From Rhodophyticola sp017644125 (GTDB lineage: Bacteria; Pseudomonadota; Alphaproteobacteria; Rhodobacterales; Rhodobacteraceae), in assembly GCF_042140125.1 (NCBI RefSeq), contig NZ_CP159473.1: a stretch of 64,000 bases of DNA; one strand, written 5' to 3'. Below the pieces are notes generated by a model. It made no database searches, had not been told where the DNA came from, and was given only the letters and a program-made list of their open reading frames with translations. A program made the position numbers and the translations under genes. Below are positions 1 to 8,511 of this stretch, piece by piece (position 1 is the stretch's first letter; every line of letters begins with the position of its first letter).

Positions 1-1
1 T

Positions 2-931
2 GTGGTGGCGATGCGGCCCGACGCCCTGATCACCATCGATATTCCGGAGTTTTCGCTGCGTGTGGCGGCCAAGGTGAAGGCCCGCGCGAAAGCCCTGCGC
101 ACGATCCATTACGTTGCGCCGACAGTCTGGGCCTGGCGCAGCGGGCGGGCGCAGAAAATGGCCAGATCCATCGATCATGTGCTGGCGCTTTTCCCGTTCG
201 AGCCGCGGCTGATGGAGGCCGCCGGCATGACCTGCGATTTCGTGGGCCACCCGGTGGCGACCGAACCGCTGGCCAGCGAGGCGGAGGCGCGCGCATTCCG
301 CGCGGCCCACGGGATCGCCTCGGACGCGCCGCTGGTTCTGGTGCTGCCCGGGTCGCGGCGGGGCGAGGTGACGCGTCTGTCCCCGGTCTTCGGCGCGGCG
401 TTGCGGCATGTGCAGGACACCCATCCGCAGGTGCGGATGGTGGTGCCGACCGTTCCGGCGGTGGCCAGTCTTCTGGCCGAAAAGGTGGCCGAGTGGCCGG
501 ATGCGCCGGTGATCCTCGACCCGACGGCGATGACACCCGACGCCTATCAGGCCGAAAAGCGCGCGGCCTTCATGGCGGCGGATGTGGCGCTTGCCGCCTC
601 GGGCACGGTCAGTCTTGAACTGGCGGCTGCGGCCACGCCCATGGTCATCGCCTATGACATGAGCTGGCTGTCGAAACAGGTGATCCGGGCGATGTTGAAG
701 GTCGACACGGTGACCCTTGTCAATCTGGTGTCGGGCACCCGGACGGTGCCCGAATTTCTGGCCGAGAAATGCCTGCCAGAACCGATCGCCGGGGCGCTCT
801 CGACGCTGCTGGAGGATGAGGAGGCGCGGGCCGCGCAGCAGGCGGCCGCCACGCGCAGCATGCAACTGCTCGGGCGGGGCGGCGAGGCGCCGGGCCTGCG
901 CGCCGCGCGATCCGTATTGCGGGTGATCTGA
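2..931 (+). CDS. lpxB: Lipid-A-disaccharide synthase, C-terminal part (5' end outside window)
   Basis: LpxB is a GT19 glycosyltransferase that joins UDP-2,3-diacylglucosamine and lipid X to form the lipid A disaccharide at the inner membrane. The visible 309 residues contain the family features YVAPTVWAWR (about residues 37-46 of the fragment), FPFEP, VGHPV and PGSRRGEV (116-123). The frame is open to the window edge, so the true start and roughly the first 80 residues are missing; position 2 is not a start. The stop is at 931. The family's usual length is about 380-390 residues. Identification is firm. Confidence 0.95.
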   Translation: MVAMRPDALITIDIPEFSLRVAAKVKARAKALRTIHYVAPTVWAWRSGRAQKMARSIDHVLALFPFEPRLMEAAGMTCDFVGHPVATEPLASEAEARAFRAAHGIASDAPLVLVLPGSRRGEVTRLSPVFGAALRHVQDTHPQVRMVVPTVPAVASLLAEKVAEWPDAPVILDPTAMTPDAYQAEKRAAFMAADVALAASGTVSLELAAAATPMVIAYDMSWLSKQVIRAMLKVDTVTLVNLVSGTRTVPEFLAEKCLPEPIAGALSTLLEDEEARAAQQAAATRSMQLLGRGGEAPGLRAARSVLRVI

Positions 932-979
932 TCCGGGCCTGCCGAAATGGCCGACGGCGATGGCGCGCGCGGGGCGGGG

Positions 980-1450
980 TCAGCCCGTGAAGTCGGCCGG
1001 ATCGGCCCCGCTCAGCTGTTGCAGAAGACCGGGTGCGACGGGGAAGATATGGCGCGGCGTGCCGGCCGCGGCATAGACCTGCGCGAAGTCCAGAAGACGC
1101 GGATCGAACCAGGCGCGGATCGGGTTGAGATGGCCGATTGGGGCCACACCGCCGATGGCGAAGCCGGTTTGTGCGCGGATCAGCGTGGCATCGGCCTTGC
1201 CCAGGGGCTCACCCGCCAGCGCACTGGCCTTGCCGGCATCGACCTGATTGCCGCCTGCGGTGATGAAGAGCACGGCCTGTCCGCTGGTTTCGGCCCGGAA
1301 AATGATCGACTTGGCGATCTGGTCGATCTCGCACCCGGCGGCCTCCGCCGCCTCTGCGGCCGTGCGTGTCGTCGCCGGCATCTCCAGCACGGTTTCCTGT
1401 ACGCCGGCCTCGGCCAATGCGCGTTTCACCCGTTTCAGGCTCTTGCTCAT
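980..1450 (-). CDS. YbaK/EbsC (ProX-like) aminoacyl-tRNA deacylase
   Basis: This 156-residue protein matches the YbaK/aminoacyl-tRNA-associated domain, which hydrolyses mischarged tRNAs such as Cys- or Ala-tRNA(Pro) in trans. Visible features are the lysine in QIAKSIIF (K47), the TAGGNQV segment and GGVAPIGH (100-107), all in the expected order. I chose the ATG at 1450 over an upstream in-frame start at 1507 because family members begin close to this point (MSKSLKRVKRAL). It is transcribed convergently to lpxB and divergently from the next gene. The exact amino-acid specificity cannot be read from sequence. Confidence 0.88.
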   Translation of the reverse strand: MSKSLKRVKRALAEAGVQETVLEMPATTRTAAEAAEAAGCEIDQIAKSIIFRAETSGQAVLFITAGGNQVDAGKASALAGEPLGKADATLIRAQTGFAIGGVAPIGHLNPIRAWFDPRLLDFAQVYAAAGTPRHIFPVAPGLLQQLSGADPADFTG

Positions 1451-1521
1451 CCGGTTTGTCCCTTGTCTGCCGGAGGTGACCATTGCAAGGATCGTCGCGG
1501 GCAGCAAGACGAGGCGCGGAG

Positions 1522-1887
1522 ATGGCGATGGACAACGAAATCAGAAATGCCGAACGCGCCGTCTGGGAGGCGCTGAAAGCCGGGGACCCCAGTGCCGATG
1601 CGGCCTGTCTGAGCGCGGATTTCCTTGGGGTCTACCCGTCCGGCTTTGCGGATCGGGCCGCCCATGCCGGGCAACTTGCCGAAGGACCGAGTGTTGCCGC
1701 CTACCGGATCGGCGAGGAACATCTGATGCCGCTTGGGCCCGATCACGTGCTTTACGCGTATCGCGCCGATTTCCAGCGGCCCGCCGGCGGGTGGGAGGCG
1801 ATGCTGGTCAGCTCGGTCTGGCGCCGCGAGGGCGCCGGCTGGATCAACGTCTTCAGCCAGGACACCCCGCTTGCGTTGACGGGCTGA
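1522..1887 (+). CDS. NTF2-like / DUF4440-type small protein
   Basis: The protein has 121 residues and starts MAMDNEIRNAERAVWEALKAGD, followed by a region ending VWRREGAGWINVFSQDTPL. That pattern (helical N-terminus, then beta strands ending in a WxxVFSQ-like segment) fits the NTF2-like/SnoaL fold seen in DUF4440 proteins. These proteins often bind small ligands, but no function is evident. It lies 22 bases before glnE on the same strand and may be co-transcribed. The start was set at the ATG after a purine-rich GAGGCGCGGAG stretch. Confidence 0.7.
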   Translation: MAMDNEIRNAERAVWEALKAGDPSADAACLSADFLGVYPSGFADRAAHAGQLAEGPSVAAYRIGEEHLMPLGPDHVLYAYRADFQRPAGGWEAMLVSSVWRREGAGWINVFSQDTPLALTG

Positions 1888-1909
1888 GCCGCGCGCGCCA
1901 TCAAGGGCC

Positions 1910-4711
1910 ATGAGCTTCGTCGCCCGCCTGACCCGCCACCCGATTGCCTTCGATCCCGACAGAGGGGCCGAGGCGCTGGCCCTGTTGCCGGATCTGCCGG
2001 GTGAATTGCGCCCGCTGATCGAGGGGACCGCGGGGTGCAGCCCCTATCTGGCCCGGCTGATGGCGCAGGAAAGCGCGTGGCTTGCGGCGGCGCTGGCCGG
2101 TACGCCGGAGGCCGCGCAGGAGCAGATCCTTGCCGCGACATCGGCGCTGGAGGGTCCGGCGCTCGGTCGGGATCTGCGCCAGCAGAAGCGCCGCGCGGCA
2201 TTGCTGACGGCGCTGGCCGATCTGGGCGGGATCTGGTCGCTGGAAGAGGTGACCGGCGCGCTGACCGACTTCGCCGATGCCGCTGTGCAGGCCGCGCTGG
2301 TCGCCCATGTGGGGGCCGAGATCAGGCGCGGCAAGCTGCCGGGCATGACCGAGGATGACGCGGCCAGCGGGGCCGGGATGGTGGCGCTGGCGATGGGCAA
2401 GATGGGCGCGGGGGAGTTGAACTATTCCTCCGATATCGATCTGATCTGCCTGTTCGACGAAACCCGCTTCGACCCCGCCGACGAGATGGAGGCGCGGACC
2501 GGGTTCATCCGCGCGACCCGGCGGATGGCGGCGACCCTGTCGGAAAACACGGCGGAGGGTTATGTCTTCCGCACCGATCTGCGGTTGCGGCCCGATGCAT
2601 CGGTCACGCCGGTCTGCATCTCGATGGCCGCGGCGGAGCGGTATTACGAGGCTGAGGGACGGAGTTGGGAGCGCGGCGCCTATATCAAGGCGCGCGCGGC
2701 GGCCGGCGACATCGCCGCGGGCAAGCGGTTTCTGAAAGTGCTGGTGCCCTTTGTCTGGCGCAAGCATCTGGATTTCGCGGCGATCCAGGACACCCATGAG
2801 ATGCGGCAGCGGATCCGGTCCCACAAGGGGCTTCACGGGCCGATCACGCTGGACGGGCATAACATGAAGCTGGGCGCAGGCGGCATTCGCGAGATCGAGT
2901 TTTTCGCCCAGACCCGGCAATTGGTGGCCGGCGGCCGGGACCCGGATCTCAGGGCGCGTGAAACGGTGCCGGCGCTGGCGGCGCTGGCCGCCAAGGGCTG
3001 GATCGAGGCGCCCGTGGCCGAGGCGCTGAGCGGGCATTACCGCCACCACCGGGAGGTGGAGCACCGGTTGCAGATGATCGCCGATGCGCAGACCCATGAT
3101 CTGCCCAATTCGCCCGACGGCTTCGACCGGCTGGCGCGGTTCTGCGGGCAGGGGGACACCGCCGCCTTTCAGGCGGCGCTGAAGGCGCGGCTGGAGGCCG
3201 TCGATCGTCTGACGGAGCCGTTTTTCGCCCCCGGACCGGCCGCCGTCGCGGAGGTGAGCCTGAGCGATACGGCGCGCGAGATCGTGGACCGCTGGCCCGG
3301 ATATCCCGCCCTGCGGTCGACCCGCGGGCAGGAGATCTTCGCGCAGTTGAAGCCCGATCTTCTGGCCCGGTTCCAGCGCGCCGCGCGCCCGGATGAGGCG
3401 CTTGGAAATTTCGACGGGTTCCTGCGCGGGCTGCCGGCGGGCGTGCAGCTCTTCTCGCTCTTCAAGGCGAACCCGCCGCTGGTCGATCTGCTGGTCGATA
3501 TCTGCGCCACCGCGCCCGCGCTGGCGCAGTATCTGTCGCGCAATTCCGGCGTTCTGGATGCGGTTCTGGGTGGCTCCTTCTTCGAGCCGTGGCCGAAGTC
3601 CGAGGTCCTTGCGGCCGGGCTGTCCACCCATCTGGACGGGCTGGATTACGAGGCGCAGCTGGACGCGGCCCGACGCTGGCAGAAGGAATGGCATTTCCGG
3701 ATCGGGGTGCATCACCTGCGCGGGCTGATCACGGCCGAGGATGCGGGCGCACAGTATTCCGCGCTAGCCGATGCGGTGGTGGCCGGTCTCTGGCCCGCTG
3801 TCTGCGCCGATCTGGCAACCCGCCACGGGCCTACGCCAGGGCGTGGCGGCGCGGTGCTGGCGATGGGCAGCCTTGGCGCGGGCCGGCTCAGCGCGGGCTC
3901 CGATCTGGATCTGATCGTGATCTACGATGCCGGCGGGGTGGAGATCACCGAAGGCCGCCGCCCGCTCGACCCGCGGGCGTGGTTCGCCAAGGCCACCAAG
4001 GCGCTGGTGACCGCGCTCAGCGCGCCAACGGCGGCAGGCAAGCTCTATGAGGTGGACATGCGGCTTCGACCCTCGGGGCGGCAGGGGCCGGTGGCCACGG
4101 GTCTGGAGGCCTTCCGGCAGTATCAGATGGAGGAGGCCTGGACCTGGGAGCATATGGCGCTGACCCGTGCCCGCCCGGTGGCGGGCGACGCAAGCCTGTT
4201 GGCGGATATCGAGGCGGTGCGGCTGGACGTTCTGGCGCGCGCGCCCGCGCCCGACCGGCTGCTGGCCGATACGCGGGAGATGCGCAGCCGGTTGCAGGCG
4301 GCCGGCCGAGTGGGCAGCACCTGGGCGGTCAAGGATGGCCCCGGCGGCAGTCAGGATATCGAGCTTCTGGCGCAGGCCGCGGCGTTGCGCGCGGGCGCGC
4401 CGGCCCGCGACGTGGCGGGCCAGATCGCGGCGGGGCAGGCGGCGGGCTGGCTGGCCGCCGATGAGGTGGCGGCGCTGACATCGGCGCAGCGTCTATTCGC
4501 CCGGGTCCAGCAGGCCACGCGGCTCCTGACCGACGGGCCGCTGGATCTGGACAGGATCGGCGCCGGCGGGCGCGGGTTCCTGTGCCGCACGGCGGGGGCG
4601 GAGACGGTCGCGGAACTGGCCCGCGCCCTTGACGGCGCCCGCGACGAGGCCGCAAGACTTGTCGAGGCCGTGCTGAACAGGAACACCGCCGAACCGGGAG
4701 AGGACAGATGA
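1910..4711 (+). CDS. glnE: Bifunctional glutamine synthetase adenylyltransferase / adenylyl-removing enzyme
   Basis: GlnE modifies glutamine synthetase by adding or removing AMP in response to nitrogen status, normally under control of PII. The 933-residue product has the two nucleotidyltransferase cores expected: GAGELNYSSDIDLICLFDE near residues 164-183 (adenylyl-removing half) and GAGRLSAGSDLDLIVIYD near 656-674 (adenylyl-transferase half), with the helical linker between them. Length is within the family range. The start ATG follows directly on the small NTF2-like gene. The stop overlaps the ATG of the next gene by four bases (ATGA), suggesting coupling. Identification is firm. Confidence 0.96.
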   Translation: MSFVARLTRHPIAFDPDRGAEALALLPDLPGELRPLIEGTAGCSPYLARLMAQESAWLAAALAGTPEAAQEQILAATSALEGPALGRDLRQQKRRAALLTALADLGGIWSLEEVTGALTDFADAAVQAALVAHVGAEIRRGKLPGMTEDDAASGAGMVALAMGKMGAGELNYSSDIDLICLFDETRFDPADEMEARTGFIRATRRMAATLSENTAEGYVFRTDLRLRPDASVTPVCISMAAAERYYEAEGRSWERGAYIKARAAAGDIAAGKRFLKVLVPFVWRKHLDFAAIQDTHEMRQRIRSHKGLHGPITLDGHNMKLGAGGIREIEFFAQTRQLVAGGRDPDLRARETVPALAALAAKGWIEAPVAEALSGHYRHHREVEHRLQMIADAQTHDLPNSPDGFDRLARFCGQGDTAAFQAALKARLEAVDRLTEPFFAPGPAAVAEVSLSDTAREIVDRWPGYPALRSTRGQEIFAQLKPDLLARFQRAARPDEALGNFDGFLRGLPAGVQLFSLFKANPPLVDLLVDICATAPALAQYLSRNSGVLDAVLGGSFFEPWPKSEVLAAGLSTHLDGLDYEAQLDAARRWQKEWHFRIGVHHLRGLITAEDAGAQYSALADAVVAGLWPAVCADLATRHGPTPGRGGAVLAMGSLGAGRLSAGSDLDLIVIYDAGGVEITEGRRPLDPRAWFAKATKALVTALSAPTAAGKLYEVDMRLRPSGRQGPVATGLEAFRQYQMEEAWTWEHMALTRARPVAGDASLLADIEAVRLDVLARAPAPDRLLADTREMRSRLQAAGRVGSTWAVKDGPGGSQDIELLAQAAALRAGAPARDVAGQIAAGQAAGWLAADEVAALTSAQRLFARVQQATRLLTDGPLDLDRIGAGGRGFLCRTAGAETVAELARALDGARDEAARLVEAVLNRNTAEPGEDR

Positions 4712-4983
4712 GCAAACCGGGCGACATCAACGACCCCAAGGGGCTGATCCGCGAGGCCTATCTGATCGAGGGGATCACCGCGCCCGAATGCCGGTCGATT
4801 TTCATGGACTGGGCGCTGAGCCTGTCCGCGCCCGACCCGCGCGCGGCGATTGCCACCTTGCTGGAGCGCCACGGGGCCGGGCATGACACGCACCCGATGA
4901 CCCAGGTCCTGCGCGAGGGCTTGGAGGCCTCGCCCGCCGCCAGACGCCGGGGCGGGCGCGCGGCACGGGTACCGGGCGCGTAA
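4708..4983 (+). CDS. Hypothetical protein translationally coupled to glnE
   Basis: A 91-residue protein begins MSKPGDINDPKGLIREAYLIEG and has no domain I recognise. The first 70 residues look like a folded helical protein (GITAPECRSIFMDWALSLS, then AAIATLLERHG); the tail is Arg/Ala/Gly rich. The ATG overlaps the glnE stop (ATGA), so it is probably translated with glnE and may be linked to nitrogen control, though that is inference only. I believe similar short proteins occur next to glnE in related genomes, but could not check. Confidence 0.7.
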   Translation: MSKPGDINDPKGLIREAYLIEGITAPECRSIFMDWALSLSAPDPRAAIATLLERHGAGHDTHPMTQVLREGLEASPAARRRGGRAARVPGA

Positions 4984-5019
4984 CACCACGGCTCCGCCCT
5001 TCGCAAAGGCCGGTCGGGA

Positions 5020-6009
5020 CTATACCTTTTCGCGCGTCGCGTGGCTGCCGCGTTCCCGGTAGGGGGTGGTGTCGTAATGGGCCCGGTAGCATTTCGAGAA
5101 ATGGGAGGGCGAGGCGAACCCGCAGGCCAGCGCCACGTTGATCACGCTCATATCGGTCTGCATCAGAAGGTTGCGCGCCTTGGCCAGCCTGAGTTCCATG
5201 TAGTATCGCTTGGGGGAGCGGTTGAGATAGCGGCGGAACAGCCGCTCCAGCTGGCGGGTCGACATCCCCACTTCGGAAGCCAGAACCGAGGGGCTGATCG
5301 GGTCCTCGATATTCTGCTCCATCATCCGGATCACCTGCCCGAGCTTGGGGTGCCGCACGCCGATGCGTGTGGGGATCGACAGGCGCTGCGTGTCCTGATC
5401 GGTACGGATGGACGTATAGATCAATTGATCGGCAACCAGATTGGCTAGGTCTTCGCCGTGATCGGTGGCGATGATCTTGAGCATCAGGTCGATCGAAGCG
5501 GTGCCGCCTGCGGTGGTGATCCGGTTGCCATCGATCACGAAGACCGATTTCGTCAGCGCCACATCCTCGAATTCCTCGGTGAAACTGTCCTGGTTTTCCC
5601 AGTGGATCGTGGCGCGTTTGCCATCCAGAAGCCCCGCGCGCGCCAGCGTATAGCCCGCAGTGCAGAGCCCGCCGATGACGGCGCCCTTGCGCGCCTCCCG
5701 CCGAAGCCAGTTCAGCAGCCGTTTGGTGGTGGCGGCCTGCACGTCGATGCCGCCGCAGAGCAGGACGATATCGTCGCGCCCCACCTCCTCCAGATCGTGA
5801 TCGAGCTTGTAGCCGATCCCGGCGCTGCAATAGGCGATCTCGCCGCCCTCTCCGGCCAGCGACCAGTCATAGAGCTGCTCGCCGGCCATGCGGTTGGCGA
5901 TGCGCAGCGCCTCGACCGCGCAGGAAAAGCAAAGCATCGTGAACTGGTCAAGCAGCACGAACACATAGCGTTTCGGCTGGCTCGGCACGCCGTTCTTCAG
6001 GCTGGCCAT
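5020..6009 (-). CDS. GlxA-family regulator (DJ-1/PfpI-like domain + AraC HTH)
   Basis: The protein has two parts: a class I glutamine-amidotransferase-like domain (about residues 8-195, with an elbow cysteine in GLCTAGY near 110) and a C-terminal AraC-type double helix-turn-helix (about 235-325; SPSVLASEVGMSTRQLERLFRRYL and INVALACGFASPSHFSKCYRAHY). This architecture is shared by GbdR, ArgR and CdhR of Pseudomonas, which sense betaine, arginine or carnitine; the ligand here is unknown. I set the start at 6009, preceded by GAAAGGA, rather than 6096. It is divergent from the DAHP synthase gene, which may or may not be its target. Confidence 0.9.
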   Translation of the reverse strand: MASLKNGVPSQPKRYVFVLLDQFTMLCFSCAVEALRIANRMAGEQLYDWSLAGEGGEIAYCSAGIGYKLDHDLEEVGRDDIVLLCGGIDVQAATTKRLLNWLRREARKGAVIGGLCTAGYTLARAGLLDGKRATIHWENQDSFTEEFEDVALTKSVFVIDGNRITTAGGTASIDLMLKIIATDHGEDLANLVADQLIYTSIRTDQDTQRLSIPTRIGVRHPKLGQVIRMMEQNIEDPISPSVLASEVGMSTRQLERLFRRYLNRSPKRYYMELRLAKARNLLMQTDMSVINVALACGFASPSHFSKCYRAHYDTTPYRERGSHATREKV

Positions 6010-6178
6010 ACGCCGGTCCTTTCTTTCCTCCCGACCGGATGCCATGCCGATGGAACCCGGTCTGGTAGCGAAACCATCATTTTCCATCCGTGGCAATCCC
6101 CGGTAACCTTAAAATAGGCCATTGGATGCCGGGCCGGTCGCCCCTATAAGCGGGGCCGTGTTTTCAAAGGAGGCTGTC

Positions 6179-7552
6179 ATGACAGCGGCACAAAGCTGGA
6201 GCAAATCGGACTGGCGCGCGAAACCGCGGGTGCAGATGCCCGACTATCCCGATCAGGTGGCGCTGGCCGCGGTCGAGGCGCAGCTTGCAAAGTATCCGCC
6301 GCTGGTTTTTGCCGGAGAGGCGCGGCGCCTGAAGGCCGAGCTTGGCGCCGTGGCCCGTGGCGAGGCGTTTCTGCTGCAGGGCGGGGACTGCGCCGAAAGC
6401 TTTGCCGAGTTCAGCGCCGATGCGATCCGCGACACGTTCAAGGTGATGCTTCAGATGGCGATGGTGCTGACCTATGGCGCCAAGGTGCCGGTGGTGAAGG
6501 TGGGCCGGATGGCCGGACAGTTCGCCAAGCCGCGCTCCGCCCCGACCGAGGTGAAGAACGGCGTCGAACTGCCCAGCTACCGCGGCGATATCATCAACGA
6601 GCTGGATTTCACGCCCGAGGCGCGGAACCCGGACCCGAGCCGGATGTTGCAGGCCTACACCCAGGCGGCGGCGTCGCTGAACCTGCTGCGCGCGTTTTCG
6701 ACCGGCGGGTTCGCCGATATCCACCGCGTGCATTCCTGGACGCTCGGCTTTACCGACGGGGAGGATGCCGAACGCTATCGCGATATGGCGGGGCGGATTC
6801 AGGACAGTCTGGATTTCATGACCGCGGCGGGCCTGACCTCGGACACCAATCATGAGCTGTCGACGGTCGATTTCTATACCTCGCACGAGGCTTTGCTTCT
6901 GGAATACGAAGAGGCTCTGGCCCGGATCGATTCCACCAGCGGCCTGCCGATTGCCGGATCGGGGCACATGATCTGGATCGGCGACCGGACGCGCCAGCCC
7001 GATGGCGCGCATGTGGAATTTGCCCGCGGCGTGCAGAACCCGATCGGCCTGAAATGCGGGCCGACGACGACGCCGGAGGATCTGAAACTGCTGATGGCGC
7101 GGCTGAACCCGGAAAACGAGGCCGGGCGTCTGACCCTGATCGCGCGGTTCGGATCCGGCAGCGTGGCCGATCATCTGCCGCGGCTGATCAGAACCGTTCG
7201 GGAAGAGGGCGCCAATGTCGTCTGGTGTTGCGATCCGATGCATGGCAACACGATCAAATCCGCCAGCGGCTACAAGACCCGGCCCTTCGACAGCGTGCTG
7301 CGCGAGGTTCAGGAGTTTTTCGCCATCCACCGGGCCGAGGGTACGGTGCCGGGCGGCGTCCATTTCGAGATGACGGGCAAGGACGTGACCGAGTGCACCG
7401 GAGGTGTCCGGGCGGTGACCGACGAGGATCTGTCGTCGCGCTATCACACCGCCTGCGATCCGCGCCTGAATGCCAGCCAGTCGCTGGAACTGGCCTTTCT
7501 GGTGGCCGAGGAGTTGTCTGCCGGACGTGAGGCGACCCGCGCGGTGGGTTAG
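6179..7552 (+). CDS. Class II 3-deoxy-7-phosphoheptulonate (DAHP) synthase
   Basis: This enzyme condenses phosphoenolpyruvate and erythrose 4-phosphate in the first step of the shikimate pathway. The 457-residue product is the plant/Mycobacterium-type (class II) form: QGGDCAESFAEF at about 66-77, VPVVKVGRMAGQFAKPRS, the HEALLLEYEEAL region, WCCDPMHGNT, and HFEMTGKDVTECTGG near the C-terminus. The start at 6179 has a perfect AAAGGAGG ribosome site six bases upstream; the longer in-frame start at 6122 lacks this. No shikimate genes are adjacent. Identification is firm. Confidence 0.95.
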   Translation: MTAAQSWSKSDWRAKPRVQMPDYPDQVALAAVEAQLAKYPPLVFAGEARRLKAELGAVARGEAFLLQGGDCAESFAEFSADAIRDTFKVMLQMAMVLTYGAKVPVVKVGRMAGQFAKPRSAPTEVKNGVELPSYRGDIINELDFTPEARNPDPSRMLQAYTQAAASLNLLRAFSTGGFADIHRVHSWTLGFTDGEDAERYRDMAGRIQDSLDFMTAAGLTSDTNHELSTVDFYTSHEALLLEYEEALARIDSTSGLPIAGSGHMIWIGDRTRQPDGAHVEFARGVQNPIGLKCGPTTTPEDLKLLMARLNPENEAGRLTLIARFGSGSVADHLPRLIRTVREEGANVVWCCDPMHGNTIKSASGYKTRPFDSVLREVQEFFAIHRAEGTVPGGVHFEMTGKDVTECTGGVRAVTDEDLSSRYHTACDPRLNASQSLELAFLVAEELSAGREATRAVG

Positions 7553-7583
7553 AGCCCGCGCCGCCGCTCGGCCGAAAACCACG

Positions 7584-7611
7584 TCCGGACCCCGCGCATC
7601 AGGGGTCCGGA
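7584..7611 (+). terminator. Stem-loop after DAHP synthase gene
   Basis: A perfect 10-bp inverted repeat (TCCGGACCCC, loop of eight, GGGGTCCGGA) lies 32 bases after the stop of the DAHP synthase gene. No T-run follows, so it is a hairpin that could stabilise the mRNA end or assist termination rather than a textbook intrinsic terminator. Confidence 0.5.
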
Positions 7612-7681
7612 TGGGTGGCGCTATTAAGCATGTTTCCAGCGATCGATCCGGCATATGGGTTAATGGCCCTGCGCGTCGCGA

Positions 7682-8311
7682 CTATGGCTTGCCGCCCTTC
7701 ACGACGTAGAGCCTTGGCCGCTTTCCTGGCATGTGGCGCGGCCCGGCCCCCCGGAACGGTTCCGCGGCTTCCGACAATCCGGGATTTTTCCGATCCGCGT
7801 CGAAGACCGCGTCCAGAACCGCCTGGCGGGACAAGAGAGGTGTGGCATCGGCACGCGCGACACGGAACCGCCGCGGCGGCTGCCCGATGAGCCCTTCGGT
7901 TGTGAGCACGCCGAGCGCGCGGCTGATCGTATCGTCGGTGCCGCGAAGCGGCAGCAGAACCATCCGCCCCGTCAGCGCAGAGCGGCCCTGGCCGCCGGCC
8001 TCAAGATGCAGGTGCACGGCCGAGGGCCCGGTGAAGACGCGTTCCACATTTGCCATCAGACGCTCGCGTTCCGGCAGTTCGAACAGGGCCCGCACCGGCA
8101 TGCCGCGTACCTCCATCCCCATCAGTTCGTTCAGATGGGTGCCGGACAGGCGGAACCGCACGACACCGGGGCGGGTGCGATCGAGGATGAACATGTAGCT
8201 GAGCAGATCGGAGATTTCGCGCGGATCGATCTCTGCCCGATCCGGCATGTCACGGTCTGCCCGCAGACGATCCCAGTAGGTGATGACATCGCTGATTATC
8301 GGGTAGGTCAT
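7682..8311 (-). CDS. PAS-domain protein (PAS_5-like)
   Basis: A soluble protein of 209 residues. Residues about 1-140 (MTYPIISDVITYWDRLRADRDMPDRAEIDP..., LLSYMFILD, FRLSGTHLNELMGMEVRG) match the alphaproteobacterial family often annotated as PAS_5 / PAS domain-containing protein, which has no attached output domain. The C-terminus ends in a basic RPRLYVVKGGKP. The start at 8311 has AAGGAC upstream. The promoter region toward yicC contains a full TTAA-N7-TTAA site (8456-8470), so CtrA control is plausible. Ligand and partner are unknown. Confidence 0.8.
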   Translation of the reverse strand: MTYPIISDVITYWDRLRADRDMPDRAEIDPREISDLLSYMFILDRTRPGVVRFRLSGTHLNELMGMEVRGMPVRALFELPERERLMANVERVFTGPSAVHLHLEAGGQGRSALTGRMVLLPLRGTDDTISRALGVLTTEGLIGQPPRRFRVARADATPLLSRQAVLDAVFDADRKNPGLSEAAEPFRGAGPRHMPGKRPRLYVVKGGKP

Positions 8312-8455
8312 GCTGTCCTTGCGTTGCCGGGTGCTACCGCATTCGGGCGGCCGCCGCTGCATCCGTGATCGGGTCATGCGCATTTCGGAGAATGCCGCAG
8401 GGATGAGCGCGTTGTGATGCTGACATCGAATATGTTAACGCTAGCCGTGTAATAC

Positions 8456-8470
8456 TTAACCATTTCTTAA
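8456..8470. promoter_or_regulatory. CtrA-like binding site
   Basis: The sequence TTAA-CCATTTC-TTAA is an exact match to the TTAA-N7-TTAA consensus of the CtrA response regulator. It sits in the divergent promoter region between the PAS protein (start 8311) and yicC (start 8512), among further TTAA half-sites at 8435, 8508 and 8516. The histidine phosphotransferase ChpT, which feeds CtrA, is encoded 2 kb away. Confidence 0.55.
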
Positions 8471-8511
8471 TAACTGAATAAAATACGGCCTGCATGGGGG
8501 TAAATTCTTAA

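Noticed and set aside
1901..3715. 604-codon open frame opposite glnE
   Set aside because: Shadow of a GC-rich gene: low-complexity R/G/A/P/H-rich translation with no motif, wholly inside glnE.
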